Below, in pieces: positions 8,459-17,011 of a stretch of DNA of 64,000 nucleotides (its first letter is position 1; each line of letters begins with the position of its first letter). The DNA is from Burkholderia sp. IMCC1007. GTDB lineage: Bacteria > Pseudomonadota > Gammaproteobacteria > Burkholderiales > Burkholderiaceae. The DNA is taken from NCBI RefSeq assembly GCF_027257875.1, contig NZ_JAPVQY010000003.1, forward strand, positions 247,410 through 311,409, written 5' to 3'. The notes below the pieces were generated by a model. It did not search any database. It saw only the letters and a program-made list of their open reading frames with translations, and was not told the DNA's origin. Position numbers and translations under genes: made by a program.

Positions 8459-9205
8459 ATGCTGACGCCCGTCGCCACACGCCCCGCGGCCCATTCCCAT
8501 GCAGGCAGCTGGGCACCCCGCCAGGCCCCGCACTGCTCGTCGTGCGCAATGCGTCATCTGTGCATGCCGCAGGGCCTCGCACCCGAGGCGCTCAGCCGCC
8601 TCGAATCGGTCATCTGCGCGGCGCGCCCGGTCAAGCGCGGCGAAGCCTTGTTCCGCGAAGGCGACGCGTTCGACAACCTGTACGCCGTGCGCTCGGGTTC
8701 GCTGAAAACCGTCGCCACGCGCCATGACGGCCGCGAACAGGTCACCGGCCTGCACCTGGCCGGCGAAGCGCTCGGCCTCGACGGCATCTGCGACGACACG
8801 CACCCGCGCACCGCGGTCGCGCTGGAAGACAGCTCGGTCTGCGTGATTCCGTACAGCGCGCTCAAGTCGCTGTGCTCGGAAGCCGGCACGATGCAGCTGC
8901 GCATGCACAAGCTGATGAGCGAACAGATCGTGCGCGAAACGTCGCAGACGATGCTGCTCGGTTCGCTGAATGCCGAAGAACGTGTCGCCGCGTTCCTGCT
9001 CGACGTGTCGCAGCGCTACCTGAAGCGCGGTTACTCGCCATCGGAATTCAACCTGCGGATGACGCGCGAAGACATCGGCAGCTACCTCGGCATGACGCTC
9101 GAAACGGTCAGCCGCACGCTGTCGAAGTTCCAGAAGCGCGGGCTGATCGAAATGCAGGGCCGCCACGTGCAAATCGTCGACTTCGACGGCCTGCATCACG
9201 TCTGA
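8459..9205 (+). CDS. fnr: FNR-type oxygen-sensing regulator (Crp/Fnr family)
   Basis: A 248-residue Crp/Fnr regulator. The N-terminal cysteines Cys26, Cys29 and Cys35 form CX2CX5C, the spacing of E. coli FNR, and a fourth cysteine is in GLDGICDD, so a [4Fe-4S] oxygen sensor is expected. A cyclic-nucleotide-binding fold occupies about 45-160 and the HTH_Crp domain 170-240. The recognition helix TLETVSRTLSKFQ has the E..SR residues that read TTGAT half-sites. It would switch on anaerobic or microaerobic genes as a dimer. A clear ribosome site is not obvious before the ATG. Confidence 0.93.
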   Translation: MLTPVATRPAAHSHAGSWAPRQAPHCSSCAMRHLCMPQGLAPEALSRLESVICAARPVKRGEALFREGDAFDNLYAVRSGSLKTVATRHDGREQVTGLHLAGEALGLDGICDDTHPRTAVALEDSSVCVIPYSALKSLCSEAGTMQLRMHKLMSEQIVRETSQTMLLGSLNAEERVAAFLLDVSQRYLKRGYSPSEFNLRMTREDIGSYLGMTLETVSRTLSKFQKRGLIEMQGRHVQIVDFDGLHHV

Positions 9206-9252
9206 CCCGGCTCGGTGCGTGTAATACGCGCCGCACGCCTGCTCCGCCGCGA

Positions 9253-10146
9253 TCAGTCGAGAAACAGCGCGGCGCGCGCCTTCAGCGCCGCGCTGAAATC
9301 GTCGAGCCAGCCGATCGACAGGCGCCAGCTCTGCCAGTAAAGCTCGATGTCGACCGTCCGCCCGCGCGACATGTCGACCAGTTCGCCCGCGCCCAGTTGG
9401 CGATCGACCATCCGGTCCGGGCACATGCCCCATCCCAGCCCCGTTTCGCACGCGCGCAGATAACCGGCGACGTGCGGGATCCAGTGTTGCGGCGGATCGA
9501 GCTCCGCGCGCGTCACGCGCCGGATGAAACGCGCCTGCAGCCCGTCCTTCGGATTGAACATCACGCACGGCGCGCGGCGCAGCGCATCGCGCGTAATGCC
9601 CTCGGCGAAATAGCGATCGTGAAACGCCGGCGAACATACCGCGCGATAGCGGATGCGCCCGAGCCGCGTCGACCTGCATCCCTGGATCGGTTCGGCCTGC
9701 GCGGTTACCGCGCCCTGCACGCTGCCGTCGCGAATGCGCGCGGCCGTGTAGTCCTGATCGTCGATCACGAGGTCGAGCAGCGTCTCGCGCTCCGTGCAGA
9801 ACGGCCCGACCGCGTCGATGAACCACGTCGCGACGCTGTCGTCGTTCACGGCCACGCGCAGCGTCGGCCATGCGCTCGCGATCTGGCCCGGCAATGCCGG
9901 CATCCGGCCGCCCAGTTCGGCCTCGAGCAACTGCACGCGCTCCGTATGCCGGCACAGCAGCGCGCCCGACGTCGTCGCGATGCACGGCTGCCCGCGCTTG
10001 ACCAGCACACTGCCGACGCGCTCCTCCAGCAGTTTCACGCGCTGCGACACCGCCGACGGCGTGACGTTCAGCTCCTTGGCCGCCCGTTCGAACGAGCCGT
10101 GCCGGATCACCGCCGCGAGGGCGTCGAGCAACGCGTAGTCCAGCAT
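9253..10146 (-). CDS. argP: LysR-family regulator ArgP (IciA/LysG)
   Basis: A 297-residue LysR-type regulator. The start MLDYALLDALAAVIRHGSFE, with NVTPSAVSQRVKLLEERVG in the helix-turn-helix, is characteristic of the ArgP/LysG branch, which senses arginine and lysine and activates a divergent basic-amino-acid exporter. That exporter gene is found 106 bases away in the opposite direction, making the assignment firm. The effector domain fills residues 90-297. Confidence 0.92.
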   Translation of the reverse strand: MLDYALLDALAAVIRHGSFERAAKELNVTPSAVSQRVKLLEERVGSVLVKRGQPCIATTSGALLCRHTERVQLLEAELGGRMPALPGQIASAWPTLRVAVNDDSVATWFIDAVGPFCTERETLLDLVIDDQDYTAARIRDGSVQGAVTAQAEPIQGCRSTRLGRIRYRAVCSPAFHDRYFAEGITRDALRRAPCVMFNPKDGLQARFIRRVTRAELDPPQHWIPHVAGYLRACETGLGWGMCPDRMVDRQLGAGELVDMSRGRTVDIELYWQSWRLSIGWLDDFSAALKARAALFLD

Positions 10147-10251
10147 TAGATTTCCTTAATCGACATTAGGTGAATTAGCTTCTCTTATTCGAGGGCTGAC
10201 CGCAGACTAGCGCCAACCGATTCACCCGTCTACTGCTGTCAATTCCCCATC

Positions 10252-10872
10252 ATGAACTGGATCGCTTTTTCTCACGGCGTGGCCCTGTGCGCGTCGCTCA
10301 TCGTTACCATCGGCGCGCAGAACGCGTTCGTGCTCCGGCAAGGCATCATGCGCTCGCATGTCGGCAAGATCGTGCTGCTGTGCGCGCTGTCCGACATGAT
10401 CCTGATCGGCGCGGGCGTCGGCGGCGCGTCGGTGCTCGTCGAGCGCTATCCGACCTTCGTCCACGCGGTGCTGTACGTCGGTCTCGCGTATCTCGCGTGG
10501 TTCGGCATCAACGCGCTGCGCCGCGCGTTCAAGCCGGGGCACGACACGCTCGACGTGCGCGGCGACGCGGTCGCGCCGCCGCCGCAGGGCGCGCTCGCGA
10601 TCGTGCTGATGACGCTCGCGTTCACGTGGCTCAACCCGCACGTGTATCTCGACACGTTCCTGCTGATCGGCACGGCTGGCGCGCGCGAGCCGGAAGGCAC
10701 GCGGCTCGCGTTCGCGATCGGCGCGATGACCGTCAGCGTCGTGTGGTTCCTCGGGCTCGGCTACGGTGCGCGGCTGCTCGCGCCGTGGTTCCGCAAGGCC
10801 GTTGCGTGGCGCGTGCTGGATGGCGCGATCGGCGGGATGGTGCTGTTTCTCGCGGCCGTGCAGTTGCGCTGA
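10252..10872 (+). CDS. argO: LysE/ArgO-family basic amino acid exporter
   Basis: A 206-residue inner-membrane protein with about six membrane segments. The family mark is VTIGAQNAFVLRQGI near residue 20, with NPHVYLDTFLLIG in the middle. Such proteins export arginine or lysine when internal pools are high. Its divergent partner is the ArgP regulator, and the shared 105-base spacer is AT-richer than its surroundings (TTAATCGACATTAGGTGAAT), as expected for an ArgP-controlled promoter. Confidence 0.92.
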   Translation: MNWIAFSHGVALCASLIVTIGAQNAFVLRQGIMRSHVGKIVLLCALSDMILIGAGVGGASVLVERYPTFVHAVLYVGLAYLAWFGINALRRAFKPGHDTLDVRGDAVAPPPQGALAIVLMTLAFTWLNPHVYLDTFLLIGTAGAREPEGTRLAFAIGAMTVSVVWFLGLGYGARLLAPWFRKAVAWRVLDGAIGGMVLFLAAVQLR

Positions 10873-10888
10873 CCGAACCTTCTGCAAA

Positions 10889-10916
10889 CGGGCGGCGGCC
10901 TGCCGCCCGGCTTTCC
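10889..10916 (+). terminator. Candidate terminator after argO
   Basis: CGGGCGGC (10889-10896) and GCCGCCCG (10902-10909) form an 8-bp GC stem with a five-base loop, followed by a weak pyrimidine tract GCTTTCCCT, 17 bases after the argO stop. Confidence 0.5.
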
Positions 10917-11236
10917 CTCCGCGTCGGCGCCCCGCCAGCGCACCCTGACTGACTCCCGTCGTACACTCCGCCGCAAAAAAAATTCGCTCCCGATCGAACG
11001 TAGCCGCACGGGGCGCTCACGTAGCGGACACGGTATCCGCCATCTGCCGCAAGCCGTCCACCATCGCGGCGGCACGCCGCCTGCACGAATCGAAACGATC
11101 GGCGAGAATGTCCGGTGTCCCGCGACCACGGCGGAAGCGCACCGCGCCCCCGGCCGTCCCGCCGCGATCGCCCCGACCCATCTCGCAGTTCAATCCCGCA
11201 GTTCAGTCCCGTTACCTGCAGTTATCGGAGAGGAAC
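10917..11236. other. Non-coding stretch before the aldo/keto reductase
   Basis: Between the candidate argO terminator and the ATG at 11237 I see no credible gene. An A-tract (about 10975-10983) lies in otherwise GC-rich sequence. GGAGAGG directly precedes the reductase start. Confidence 0.5.
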
Positions 11237-12184
11237 ATGGCACATCGCACCCTCGGTACTTCCAGCATCCAGGTTTCACCGCTCGCCTTCGGCGGCAACG
11301 TCTTCGGCTGGACCGTCGACGAGAACGCATCGTTCGCGCTGCTCGACGCGCTCGCCGATACCGGCATCAACTTCATCGACACCGCCGACGTCTATTCGGC
11401 CTGGGCGCCCGGCAACAGCGGCGGCGAATCGGAAACGATCATCGGCAAGTGGCTCAAGCGCTCCGGCAAGCGCGAGCAGGTCGTGATCGCGACCAAGGTC
11501 GGCGCGCTCGCCGCGCGCGCGGGGCTGAGCAAGGACAACATCCTGAAGGCCGCCGACGATTCACTGCGCCGCCTGCAGACCGACTACATCGACCTGTATT
11601 TCTCGCACCGCGATTTCGCCGACACGGCCCCGCTCGACGAAACGCTCGCCGCTTATCAAACGCTGATCGACGCAGGCAAGGTGCGCATCATCGGCGCGTC
11701 GAACTACAGCGGCGCACGCCTGCGCGAAGCCGCCGCCATCAGCGCGCGCGACGGGCTGCCCGCATACCAGGTGATCCAGCCGGAATACAACCTGGTCGAC
11801 CGCGCCGAATACGAACGCGATCTCGAACCGGTCGTGCGCGACCTGAAGCTCGGTGTCGTCAACTATTACGCGCTCGCGAGCGGGTTCCTGTCGGGCAAGT
11901 ACCGCAGCGAGGCCGACCTGAAGAAGAGCGTGCGCGGCGATCGCGTCGCCGGCTATCTCAATGAGCGCGGGCTGCGCATCCTCAACGCGCTCGACGCCGT
12001 CTCGGCGAAGCACGGCACGCAGCCGGCCGCGATCGCACTCGCATGGCAGATCGCGCGGCCCACGATCACCGCGCCGATCGCCAGTGCGACGTCGCTCGAA
12101 CAGCTCGCGCTGCTCGGCGAAGCGATCCGCGTCACGCTCGATCAGGACGACATCCGCCAGATCGACGCAGCCAGCGCGCCCTGA
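11237..12184 (+). CDS. Aldo/keto reductase
   Basis: A 315-residue TIM-barrel NADPH-dependent oxidoreductase of the AKR superfamily, AKR11/12-like. Catalytic tetrad residues are visible: Asp and Tyr in FIDTADVYS, Lys in VVIATKVG, His in DLYFSHRDFADT. The cofactor end is PIASATSLEQL. The start is the ATG after TCGGAGAGGAAC; an upstream in-frame extension is Pro/Arg-rich and rejected. The physiological aldehyde or ketone cannot be told. Confidence 0.92.
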   Translation: MAHRTLGTSSIQVSPLAFGGNVFGWTVDENASFALLDALADTGINFIDTADVYSAWAPGNSGGESETIIGKWLKRSGKREQVVIATKVGALAARAGLSKDNILKAADDSLRRLQTDYIDLYFSHRDFADTAPLDETLAAYQTLIDAGKVRIIGASNYSGARLREAAAISARDGLPAYQVIQPEYNLVDRAEYERDLEPVVRDLKLGVVNYYALASGFLSGKYRSEADLKKSVRGDRVAGYLNERGLRILNALDAVSAKHGTQPAAIALAWQIARPTITAPIASATSLEQLALLGEAIRVTLDQDDIRQIDAASAP

Positions 12185-12510
12185 AGTCGTCGGCGGTCGG
12201 CCGCACCGCCGGCGGGCCACGTGATCGTCGAGTTCCGCGGCGGCAAGATGGGTTACGCAGAGGACGTCCCGCTCGGGCTGCCGTCGTCTTCATCGAAGTC
12301 GAAGTAAGCCGGCAACGCTTACCCCGAAGCTGCACACGTGTCTTGACTCGCACGGCCGCTTCCGTTGATCCACACGGACATCGATCGCGCCATCACCCGC
12401 CGCGCCCCGCTGCAAGCGCGTCACACGCATGCCCCGGGTCTTTCACGGATTGACCGCGGCGTTCGGCGTGGCCGAGACTGCCCCGCTCGGACCGTCATCG
12501 GGAGAACGTC
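12185..12510. other. Intergenic 326 bp, no convincing gene
   Basis: A short frame from a GTG at about 12221 reads VIVEFRGGKMGYAEDVPLG and stops near 12307. It looks protein-like for about 20 residues but has no ribosome site or full domain, so it may be the tail of a decayed gene. The rest is GC-rich sequence without features. Confidence 0.35.
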
Positions 12511-13479
12511 ATGCCGGACACCAGCACGGAGATCGCCACGATCTCGACGCGCGCCGTACGCGGCGCCGAGCGCGTCGACTTCTGGGTCGACCATGTCGCG
12601 CGCACGCTCGTGCGGATCGAATGCAGCGGAAGGTCGTCCGAAGGGATCGATGCGTCGCTGCGCAAACGCGATCTCGGGCTGTTCCGCGCGTGCGACATCG
12701 TCGCGAACCGGCACGCGGTCGTGCGCACGCCGCACAACATCCACGCGGACCAGCGTGACGCCGTGTTCATCTGCCTGATGCACGAAGGGCACGGCTATAC
12801 GTTCCAGGACGTCGACTGCATGCAGCACGGGCCCGGCGACCTCGTGCTGTACGACACGTCGATGCCGTACGGTCACGGCTTTCCCGCCGACATGGCGATG
12901 ACCGTGCTCGACGTGCCGCGCGACGTGTTCGAGGCGCGCGTCGGCCCGTGGCGCTATCGCAGCCTCGTCAAGATCGACCGCGGCGACGGCGTCGCGTCGT
13001 GGGCCGTGCGGCAGGTGTATGCGCTGCTCGCCGCGCCGCCGGAGCCGACGCCCGACGCGCGCGAACGGCGCGCCGCCGCGATCCTCGATCTCGTGCAGTC
13101 GATGCTGCGGCTGCATGACGGCGACGCGTCGCCGACCAAGTCGACGGTCCACACGCTGTCGCGCGCGAAGGCGTTCATCGACAGCCATCTTGCCGACGAC
13201 GACCTCGACAGCCGCTCGGTCAGCCGCGCGATCAACCTGTCGCCGCGCCAGCTCGCGCGCGTCTTCGAGATCGAGGGAATGCCGCTCACGCGCTATATCC
13301 TCGCGCGGCGGCTCGAACGCTGCCGCGCCGACCTGCGCGACCGGTCGCTGAAGCACCTGACGGTCAGCGAGATCGCGTTCCGCTGGGGCTTCAACAACAG
13401 CGCGCACTTCAGCCGCAGCTATCGCGCGCGGTTCGGCGAGACGCCGAGCGATACGCGCGCACCGGCCGGTGCGTGCTAG
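12511..13479 (+). CDS. AraC-family regulator of the aromatic side-chain module
   Basis: A 322-residue AraC/XylS-type activator with an N-terminal AraC_binding_2-like ligand domain (residues 15-190: FWVDHVARTLVRIEC, GPGDLVLYDTSMPYGHGFP). The C-terminal double helix-turn-helix covers about 220-318: NLSPRQLARVFEIEGMPLTR and SEIAFRWGFNNSAHFSRSYR. GGGAGAA precedes the ATG. It is co-directional with and 163 bases before the GMC oxidoreductase, so it is a likely activator of that promoter, sharing the job with the related regulator at 15303-16283. Confidence 0.88.
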   Translation: MPDTSTEIATISTRAVRGAERVDFWVDHVARTLVRIECSGRSSEGIDASLRKRDLGLFRACDIVANRHAVVRTPHNIHADQRDAVFICLMHEGHGYTFQDVDCMQHGPGDLVLYDTSMPYGHGFPADMAMTVLDVPRDVFEARVGPWRYRSLVKIDRGDGVASWAVRQVYALLAAPPEPTPDARERRAAAILDLVQSMLRLHDGDASPTKSTVHTLSRAKAFIDSHLADDDLDSRSVSRAINLSPRQLARVFEIEGMPLTRYILARRLERCRADLRDRSLKHLTVSEIAFRWGFNNSAHFSRSYRARFGETPSDTRAPAGAC

Positions 13480-13552
13480 CGCCGTTCCCGCTCCCTGCCG
13501 CTCGTAGCGCCACTCGCCTCATGTCCCGGCGAGGCAAGCACGGCGTCCACCC

Positions 13553-13583
13553 CAGTCAAATAGGGCCCCAACCCACTCGCTAA
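13553..13583 (+). promoter_or_regulatory. Shared operator motif, GMC oxidoreductase promoter
   Basis: CAGTCAA (13553-13559), eleven bases, then ACC-N2-CT-N-GCTAA (13571-13583). The same pattern with identical spacing is found before the dioxygenase gene at 16392-16422. It probably combines an activator half-site with promoter elements; an AraC-family regulator of the cluster is the likely reader (inference). Confidence 0.5.
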
Positions 13584-13642
13584 GCTGGCTTCGTGCGCGG
13601 CGGCACTCGTTCCGCCGCCCGACAGCAAGGAGAAGAAGCGGG

Positions 13643-15208
13643 ATGGAGACGTACGACCACATCGTCGTCGGCGGCGGTTCGGCCGGCTGCACGGTTGCGC
13701 ACCGGCTGGTGAAGGCCGGCCGGCGCGTGTTGCTGCTCGAGGACGGCCCGAAGGACGACAGCCTGTTCATCCGGATTCCGGCGACGTTCATCCGCGTGCT
13801 CGGCACGCAGCGCACGGTGACGTTCGAAAGCGAGCCGCAGCCGGGCGCGGCGGGACGCAAGACCTACGTGCCGCAGGGCCGCACGCTCGGCGGCGGCAGC
13901 TCGGTCAACGCGATGCTGTACGTGCGCGGCACGCGCGACGACTACGACGACTGGGCCGCGCTCGGCTGCACCGGCTGGAGCTGGGACGACGTGCTGCCCG
14001 TGTTCAAGCGCGCCGAATCGCATCTGCGGCTCTCGGAGCCGTACCACGGCACCGACGGGCCGTTGAAGGTCGGCGACACGCGCTTCCGGCATCCGCTGAG
14101 CCTCGCGTTCGTGAAGGCCGCGCAGGAAGCCGGCATCGCGTACAACGACGATTTCAACGGCGCCGCGCAGCATGGCGTCGGCTTCTATCACACGACGATC
14201 TTCGACGGGCAGCGCGGCAGCACCGCGGCCACCTACCTGGCCAACGTGATCGCCGATCCGAACCTGCGCGTGCTGACCGGCTGCCGCGTGACGCGCATCC
14301 GGTTCGATGGCCGCCGCGCGACCGGCGTCGAATGGCGCACCACGAGCGGCGCGACGGGATCGGCCACCGCGCGCGCCGACGTCGTGCTCGCGGCCGGCGC
14401 GCTGAGCACGCCGAAGCTGCTGATGCTGTCGGGCATCGGGCCCGGCGCGCACCTGCACGCACATGGCATCGACGTGCTACACGACTGCCCGGAAGTCGGC
14501 GCGAACTACCAGGACCATCTCGAAGTGTCGATCTACGGCTACAGCCACGCGCCGATCAGCCTGCTGGGCGAAGACCGCGGGTGGAAGGCGCTGCGGCACG
14601 GGCTGCAATGGATGCTGTGCCGCTCGGGGCTGCTGACGTCGAACGTCGTCGAATCGGGCGCGTTCGTCGACACGACGGGCAGCGGCCGCCCGGACATCCA
14701 GTTCCACGTGCTACCGACGCTCGTCGGCGACGTCGATCGCGAACCGCTGCCCGGCCACGGGCTGTCGATCAACCCGTGCCTGCTCCGGCCGCGTTCGCGC
14801 GGCTCCGTGCAGCTGCGCGGCAATGATGCGGCCGCGCCGATCCGCTTCGACAGCGGTGCGCTGTCCGATCCGGCCGATGTCGACCGCCTCGTGCGCGGCG
14901 TCGCGCTCGCGCGGCAGATCATGCGCGCGCCGTCGCTCGCACGCATCGTTCGCGAAGCCGAGCCGCTGACCGATGCCGCGCTCACCGACTACGTGCGGCG
15001 TCGCGCGAAAACCGTCTATCACCCGGCCGGTACGTGCCGCATGGGCAACGACGCGCACGCGGTCGTCACGCCGCGTCTCGCGGTGCAGGGTGTCGACGGA
15101 TTGCGGATCTGCGATGCTTCGGTGATGCCGCGCATCGTGTCCGGCAACACGAACGCGCCGACGATCATGATCGCGGAGCGCTGCGCTGAGTTCATGCTGG
15201 CGGAGTGA
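13643..15208 (+). CDS. GMC-family FAD-dependent alcohol oxidoreductase
   Basis: A 521-residue glucose-methanol-choline oxidoreductase. FAD-binding HIVVGGGSAGCTVAHRL opens the protein; GMC signature 1 is GRTLGGGSSVNAMLYVRG (about 78-95) and signature 2 AGALSTPKLLMLSGIGP (about 252-268). The catalytic pair is His in YHPAGTCRMGND and Asn in SGNTNAPTIM near the C-terminus. It oxidises a primary or secondary alcohol to the carbonyl, passing electrons to O2 or a quinone. Within this cluster a phenyl-glycol or hydroxyphenyl alcohol is a reasonable guess (inference). Confidence 0.9.
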   Translation: METYDHIVVGGGSAGCTVAHRLVKAGRRVLLLEDGPKDDSLFIRIPATFIRVLGTQRTVTFESEPQPGAAGRKTYVPQGRTLGGGSSVNAMLYVRGTRDDYDDWAALGCTGWSWDDVLPVFKRAESHLRLSEPYHGTDGPLKVGDTRFRHPLSLAFVKAAQEAGIAYNDDFNGAAQHGVGFYHTTIFDGQRGSTAATYLANVIADPNLRVLTGCRVTRIRFDGRRATGVEWRTTSGATGSATARADVVLAAGALSTPKLLMLSGIGPGAHLHAHGIDVLHDCPEVGANYQDHLEVSIYGYSHAPISLLGEDRGWKALRHGLQWMLCRSGLLTSNVVESGAFVDTTGSGRPDIQFHVLPTLVGDVDREPLPGHGLSINPCLLRPRSRGSVQLRGNDAAAPIRFDSGALSDPADVDRLVRGVALARQIMRAPSLARIVREAEPLTDAALTDYVRRRAKTVYHPAGTCRMGNDAHAVVTPRLAVQGVDGLRICDASVMPRIVSGNTNAPTIMIAERCAEFMLAE

Positions 15209-15245
15209 CGCGATGCGCATGCGCTTCGCCGCACCGAAACCGAAA

Positions 15246-15268
15246 GCGGCGCGTCATGCACGCGCCGC
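15246..15268. terminator. Bidirectional stem-loop between convergent genes
   Basis: GCGGCGCGT (15246-15254) pairs with ACGCGCCGC (15260-15268) over a five-base loop. On the minus strand it is followed by TTTCGGTTTC. It sits between the GMC stop and the convergent AraC stop. Confidence 0.55.
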
Positions 15269-15302
15269 CGCCGCCCGCCACCGAATCATCGAAAAGCCAG
15301 CA

Positions 15303-16283
15303 TCAGCCCCCGGCCGCACGCGCCGCATCGCGCAGCGCCATCGGCGACGCGCCGTAGCGCTCGCGGATCGCGCGGCTGAAGTGCGCCTGGCTCGAGAACC
15401 CCCAGCGAAACGCGATCTCGCCGATGCTCGTCTTGCGCAGCCGCGCATCCGTCAGCTCGCGATGCGCGTGCGACAGCCGTTCCGACCAGATGTGCTGCGT
15501 GATCGACTCGCCTTCGGCCGCGAAGAGGCGGCCCAGATGCCGCAGCGACAGCCCGACCGCATCGGCGACGGCTTGTGGTCCGAGCTCCGGCTCGCCGAGA
15601 TGCGTCGCGATGTACTGCTTCGCGGTCAGCAGGTACGACAGCGACGCGCGCGATGCGCCCGCGCCGTTCACTTCCGTGTCGATGAGCTCCGCGATCAGCG
15701 TGCGCGTGTGCTCGACGAACCGTGCGGCGTCGCGCTCGACCGGCGCCTTCATGAACCGCTCGACGCTCGCGCGCAACGTCGCGCCGAGCATCGCGCCCGC
15801 GCCCGGCTTCGGCGCGATCCGCAGCGGCAGCGCGGCCAGTTCCGCATCGAAGCGATCGTCGAACGTCGTAATCGGGATATCGATCAGCAGCTGCCGCATC
15901 GGCGTCAGGAATCCGAACAGATAAGGCACGCGCGTGTCGTAGACGACGACATCGCCCGCTTCCGCGAGCAGACACCGGTCGTGCTGGATGAAATACGCGC
16001 GCCCGCTGACGATCTGGCACGCGAACAGCGACTCCTTCGGCAACTGGCGCACCAGCGCGGGGCTGCGCTCGATCACGTGATCCTGCCCGCTGATGTCGGC
16101 GATGCCGAGGCCGGGCAGCGCGATGTCCGTCTTCTCGGCTTCGAGCCCGGCCGGCGACAGCGACGAGCAGCGCAGGCCGACCAGCGTCGCCGCATTGAAC
16201 GCATCCCAGTACGCCATCCTGTCGCGCGCCGGCACGTCGGCCGTCGAGCCTCGCGTGCGTGAAAGAACGGTCGTATTCGTCAC
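15303..16283 (-). CDS. AraC-family regulator, convergent with the GMC gene
   Basis: A 326-residue AraC/XylS-type regulator. The ligand domain spans about 1-190 (MAYWDAFNAATLVGLRCSSL, LLAEAGDVVVYDTRVPYLFG) and the DNA-binding domain about 225-320 (GLSLRHLGRLFAAEGESITQ, IGEIAFRWGFSSQAHFSRAI). I chose the GTG at 16283 (VTNTTVLSRTRG) because AGGAGG sits five bases before it; a longer ATG start at 16376 would add 31 Pro-rich residues and overlap the dioxygenase promoter. It is divergent from the dioxygenase gene and is the obvious candidate to regulate it. Confidence 0.88.
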   Translation of the reverse strand: MTNTTVLSRTRGSTADVPARDRMAYWDAFNAATLVGLRCSSLSPAGLEAEKTDIALPGLGIADISGQDHVIERSPALVRQLPKESLFACQIVSGRAYFIQHDRCLLAEAGDVVVYDTRVPYLFGFLTPMRQLLIDIPITTFDDRFDAELAALPLRIAPKPGAGAMLGATLRASVERFMKAPVERDAARFVEHTRTLIAELIDTEVNGAGASRASLSYLLTAKQYIATHLGEPELGPQAVADAVGLSLRHLGRLFAAEGESITQHIWSERLSHAHRELTDARLRKTSIGEIAFRWGFSSQAHFSRAIRERYGASPMALRDAARAAGG

Positions 16284-16391
16284 GTCGCCTCCTGCGGGCG
16301 GCTGTCGTGCGGAGCCGCACGGATTGGGGGATGGTTCGTCTGGATGCTGATGCGATGCAATGTCCGGCGCGGTCAAGCAATTCGTCCAGCC

Positions 16392-16422
16392 CAGTCAAGA
16401 GCGGCGCGCACCGGCTGGCTAA
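16392..16422 (+). promoter_or_regulatory. Shared operator motif, dioxygenase promoter
   Basis: CAGTCAA (16392-16398), eleven bases, then ACC-N2-CT-N-GCTAA (16410-16422), 38 bases before the GTG start. It is the twin of the site at 13553-13583. Confidence 0.5.
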
Positions 16423-16459
16423 AGTCGAGCCCACGACAACCCATACAAGGAGACACACC

Positions 16460-16993
16460 GTGGTCGACAAAGCCGTATCCGAATTCTGGCAAAACATCCC
16501 GGCGATTGCCAATCCGTTCAAGCCCGATGCGCTGCCCGAAGCCTATATCCCGAACGCGGCCACCGACGACGAACGCTATTACGTTCCGTTCACCGAAACG
16601 GTTTCGTCGCGCCCGCTGTGGATCTCGCCGTCGCAGAACAAATGGTGCGACATCCTGATGGCGAAGGAAGCCGGCCTCGTGAACCGGCACTATCACCCGC
16701 ACGAGGTGTTCGCTTACACGCTGTCAGGAAAATGGGGCTACTTGGAACACGAATGGACCGCGACGCGCGGCGATTTCGTGTACGAGACGCCGGGCGAAGG
16801 CCACACGCTCGTCGCGTTCGACCACCCCGAGCCGATGCGCGCGTTCTTCATCGTCAAGGGCCCGCTGATCTGGCTCGACGAAGAAGGCAATCCCGACGGC
16901 TACTTCGACGTGCATTCGTACATCGCGATGTGCAAGGCGCACTACGAGAAGGTCGGCCTCGGCGCGCACGCGATCGAGAAGCTGTTCCGCTGA
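16460..16993 (+). CDS. dad: 2,4'-dihydroxyacetophenone dioxygenase
   Basis: A 177-residue single-domain cupin. It matches the known enzyme that splits 2,4'-dihydroxyacetophenone with O2 into 4-hydroxybenzoate and formate (EC 1.13.11.41): IPAIANPFKPDALPEAYI, FTETVSSRPLWISPS, and the iron-binding HYHPHE plus GEGHTL histidines. The start is a GTG preceded by AAGGAGA at eight bases; the resulting length agrees with the described enzymes. It is followed 18 bases later by the MFS carrier. Its product is the substrate of PobA, also in this window. Confidence 0.9.
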   Translation: MVDKAVSEFWQNIPAIANPFKPDALPEAYIPNAATDDERYYVPFTETVSSRPLWISPSQNKWCDILMAKEAGLVNRHYHPHEVFAYTLSGKWGYLEHEWTATRGDFVYETPGEGHTLVAFDHPEPMRAFFIVKGPLIWLDEEGNPDGYFDVHSYIAMCKAHYEKVGLGAHAIEKLFR

Positions 16994-17011
16994 CGCGCGG
17001 CGAGGCTCACG

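Noticed and set aside
12221..12307. Short frame VIVEFRGGKMGYAEDVPLG as a small gene
   Set aside because: It has a GTG start without a ribosome site and only about 28 codons, so I mention it only as a possible remnant.
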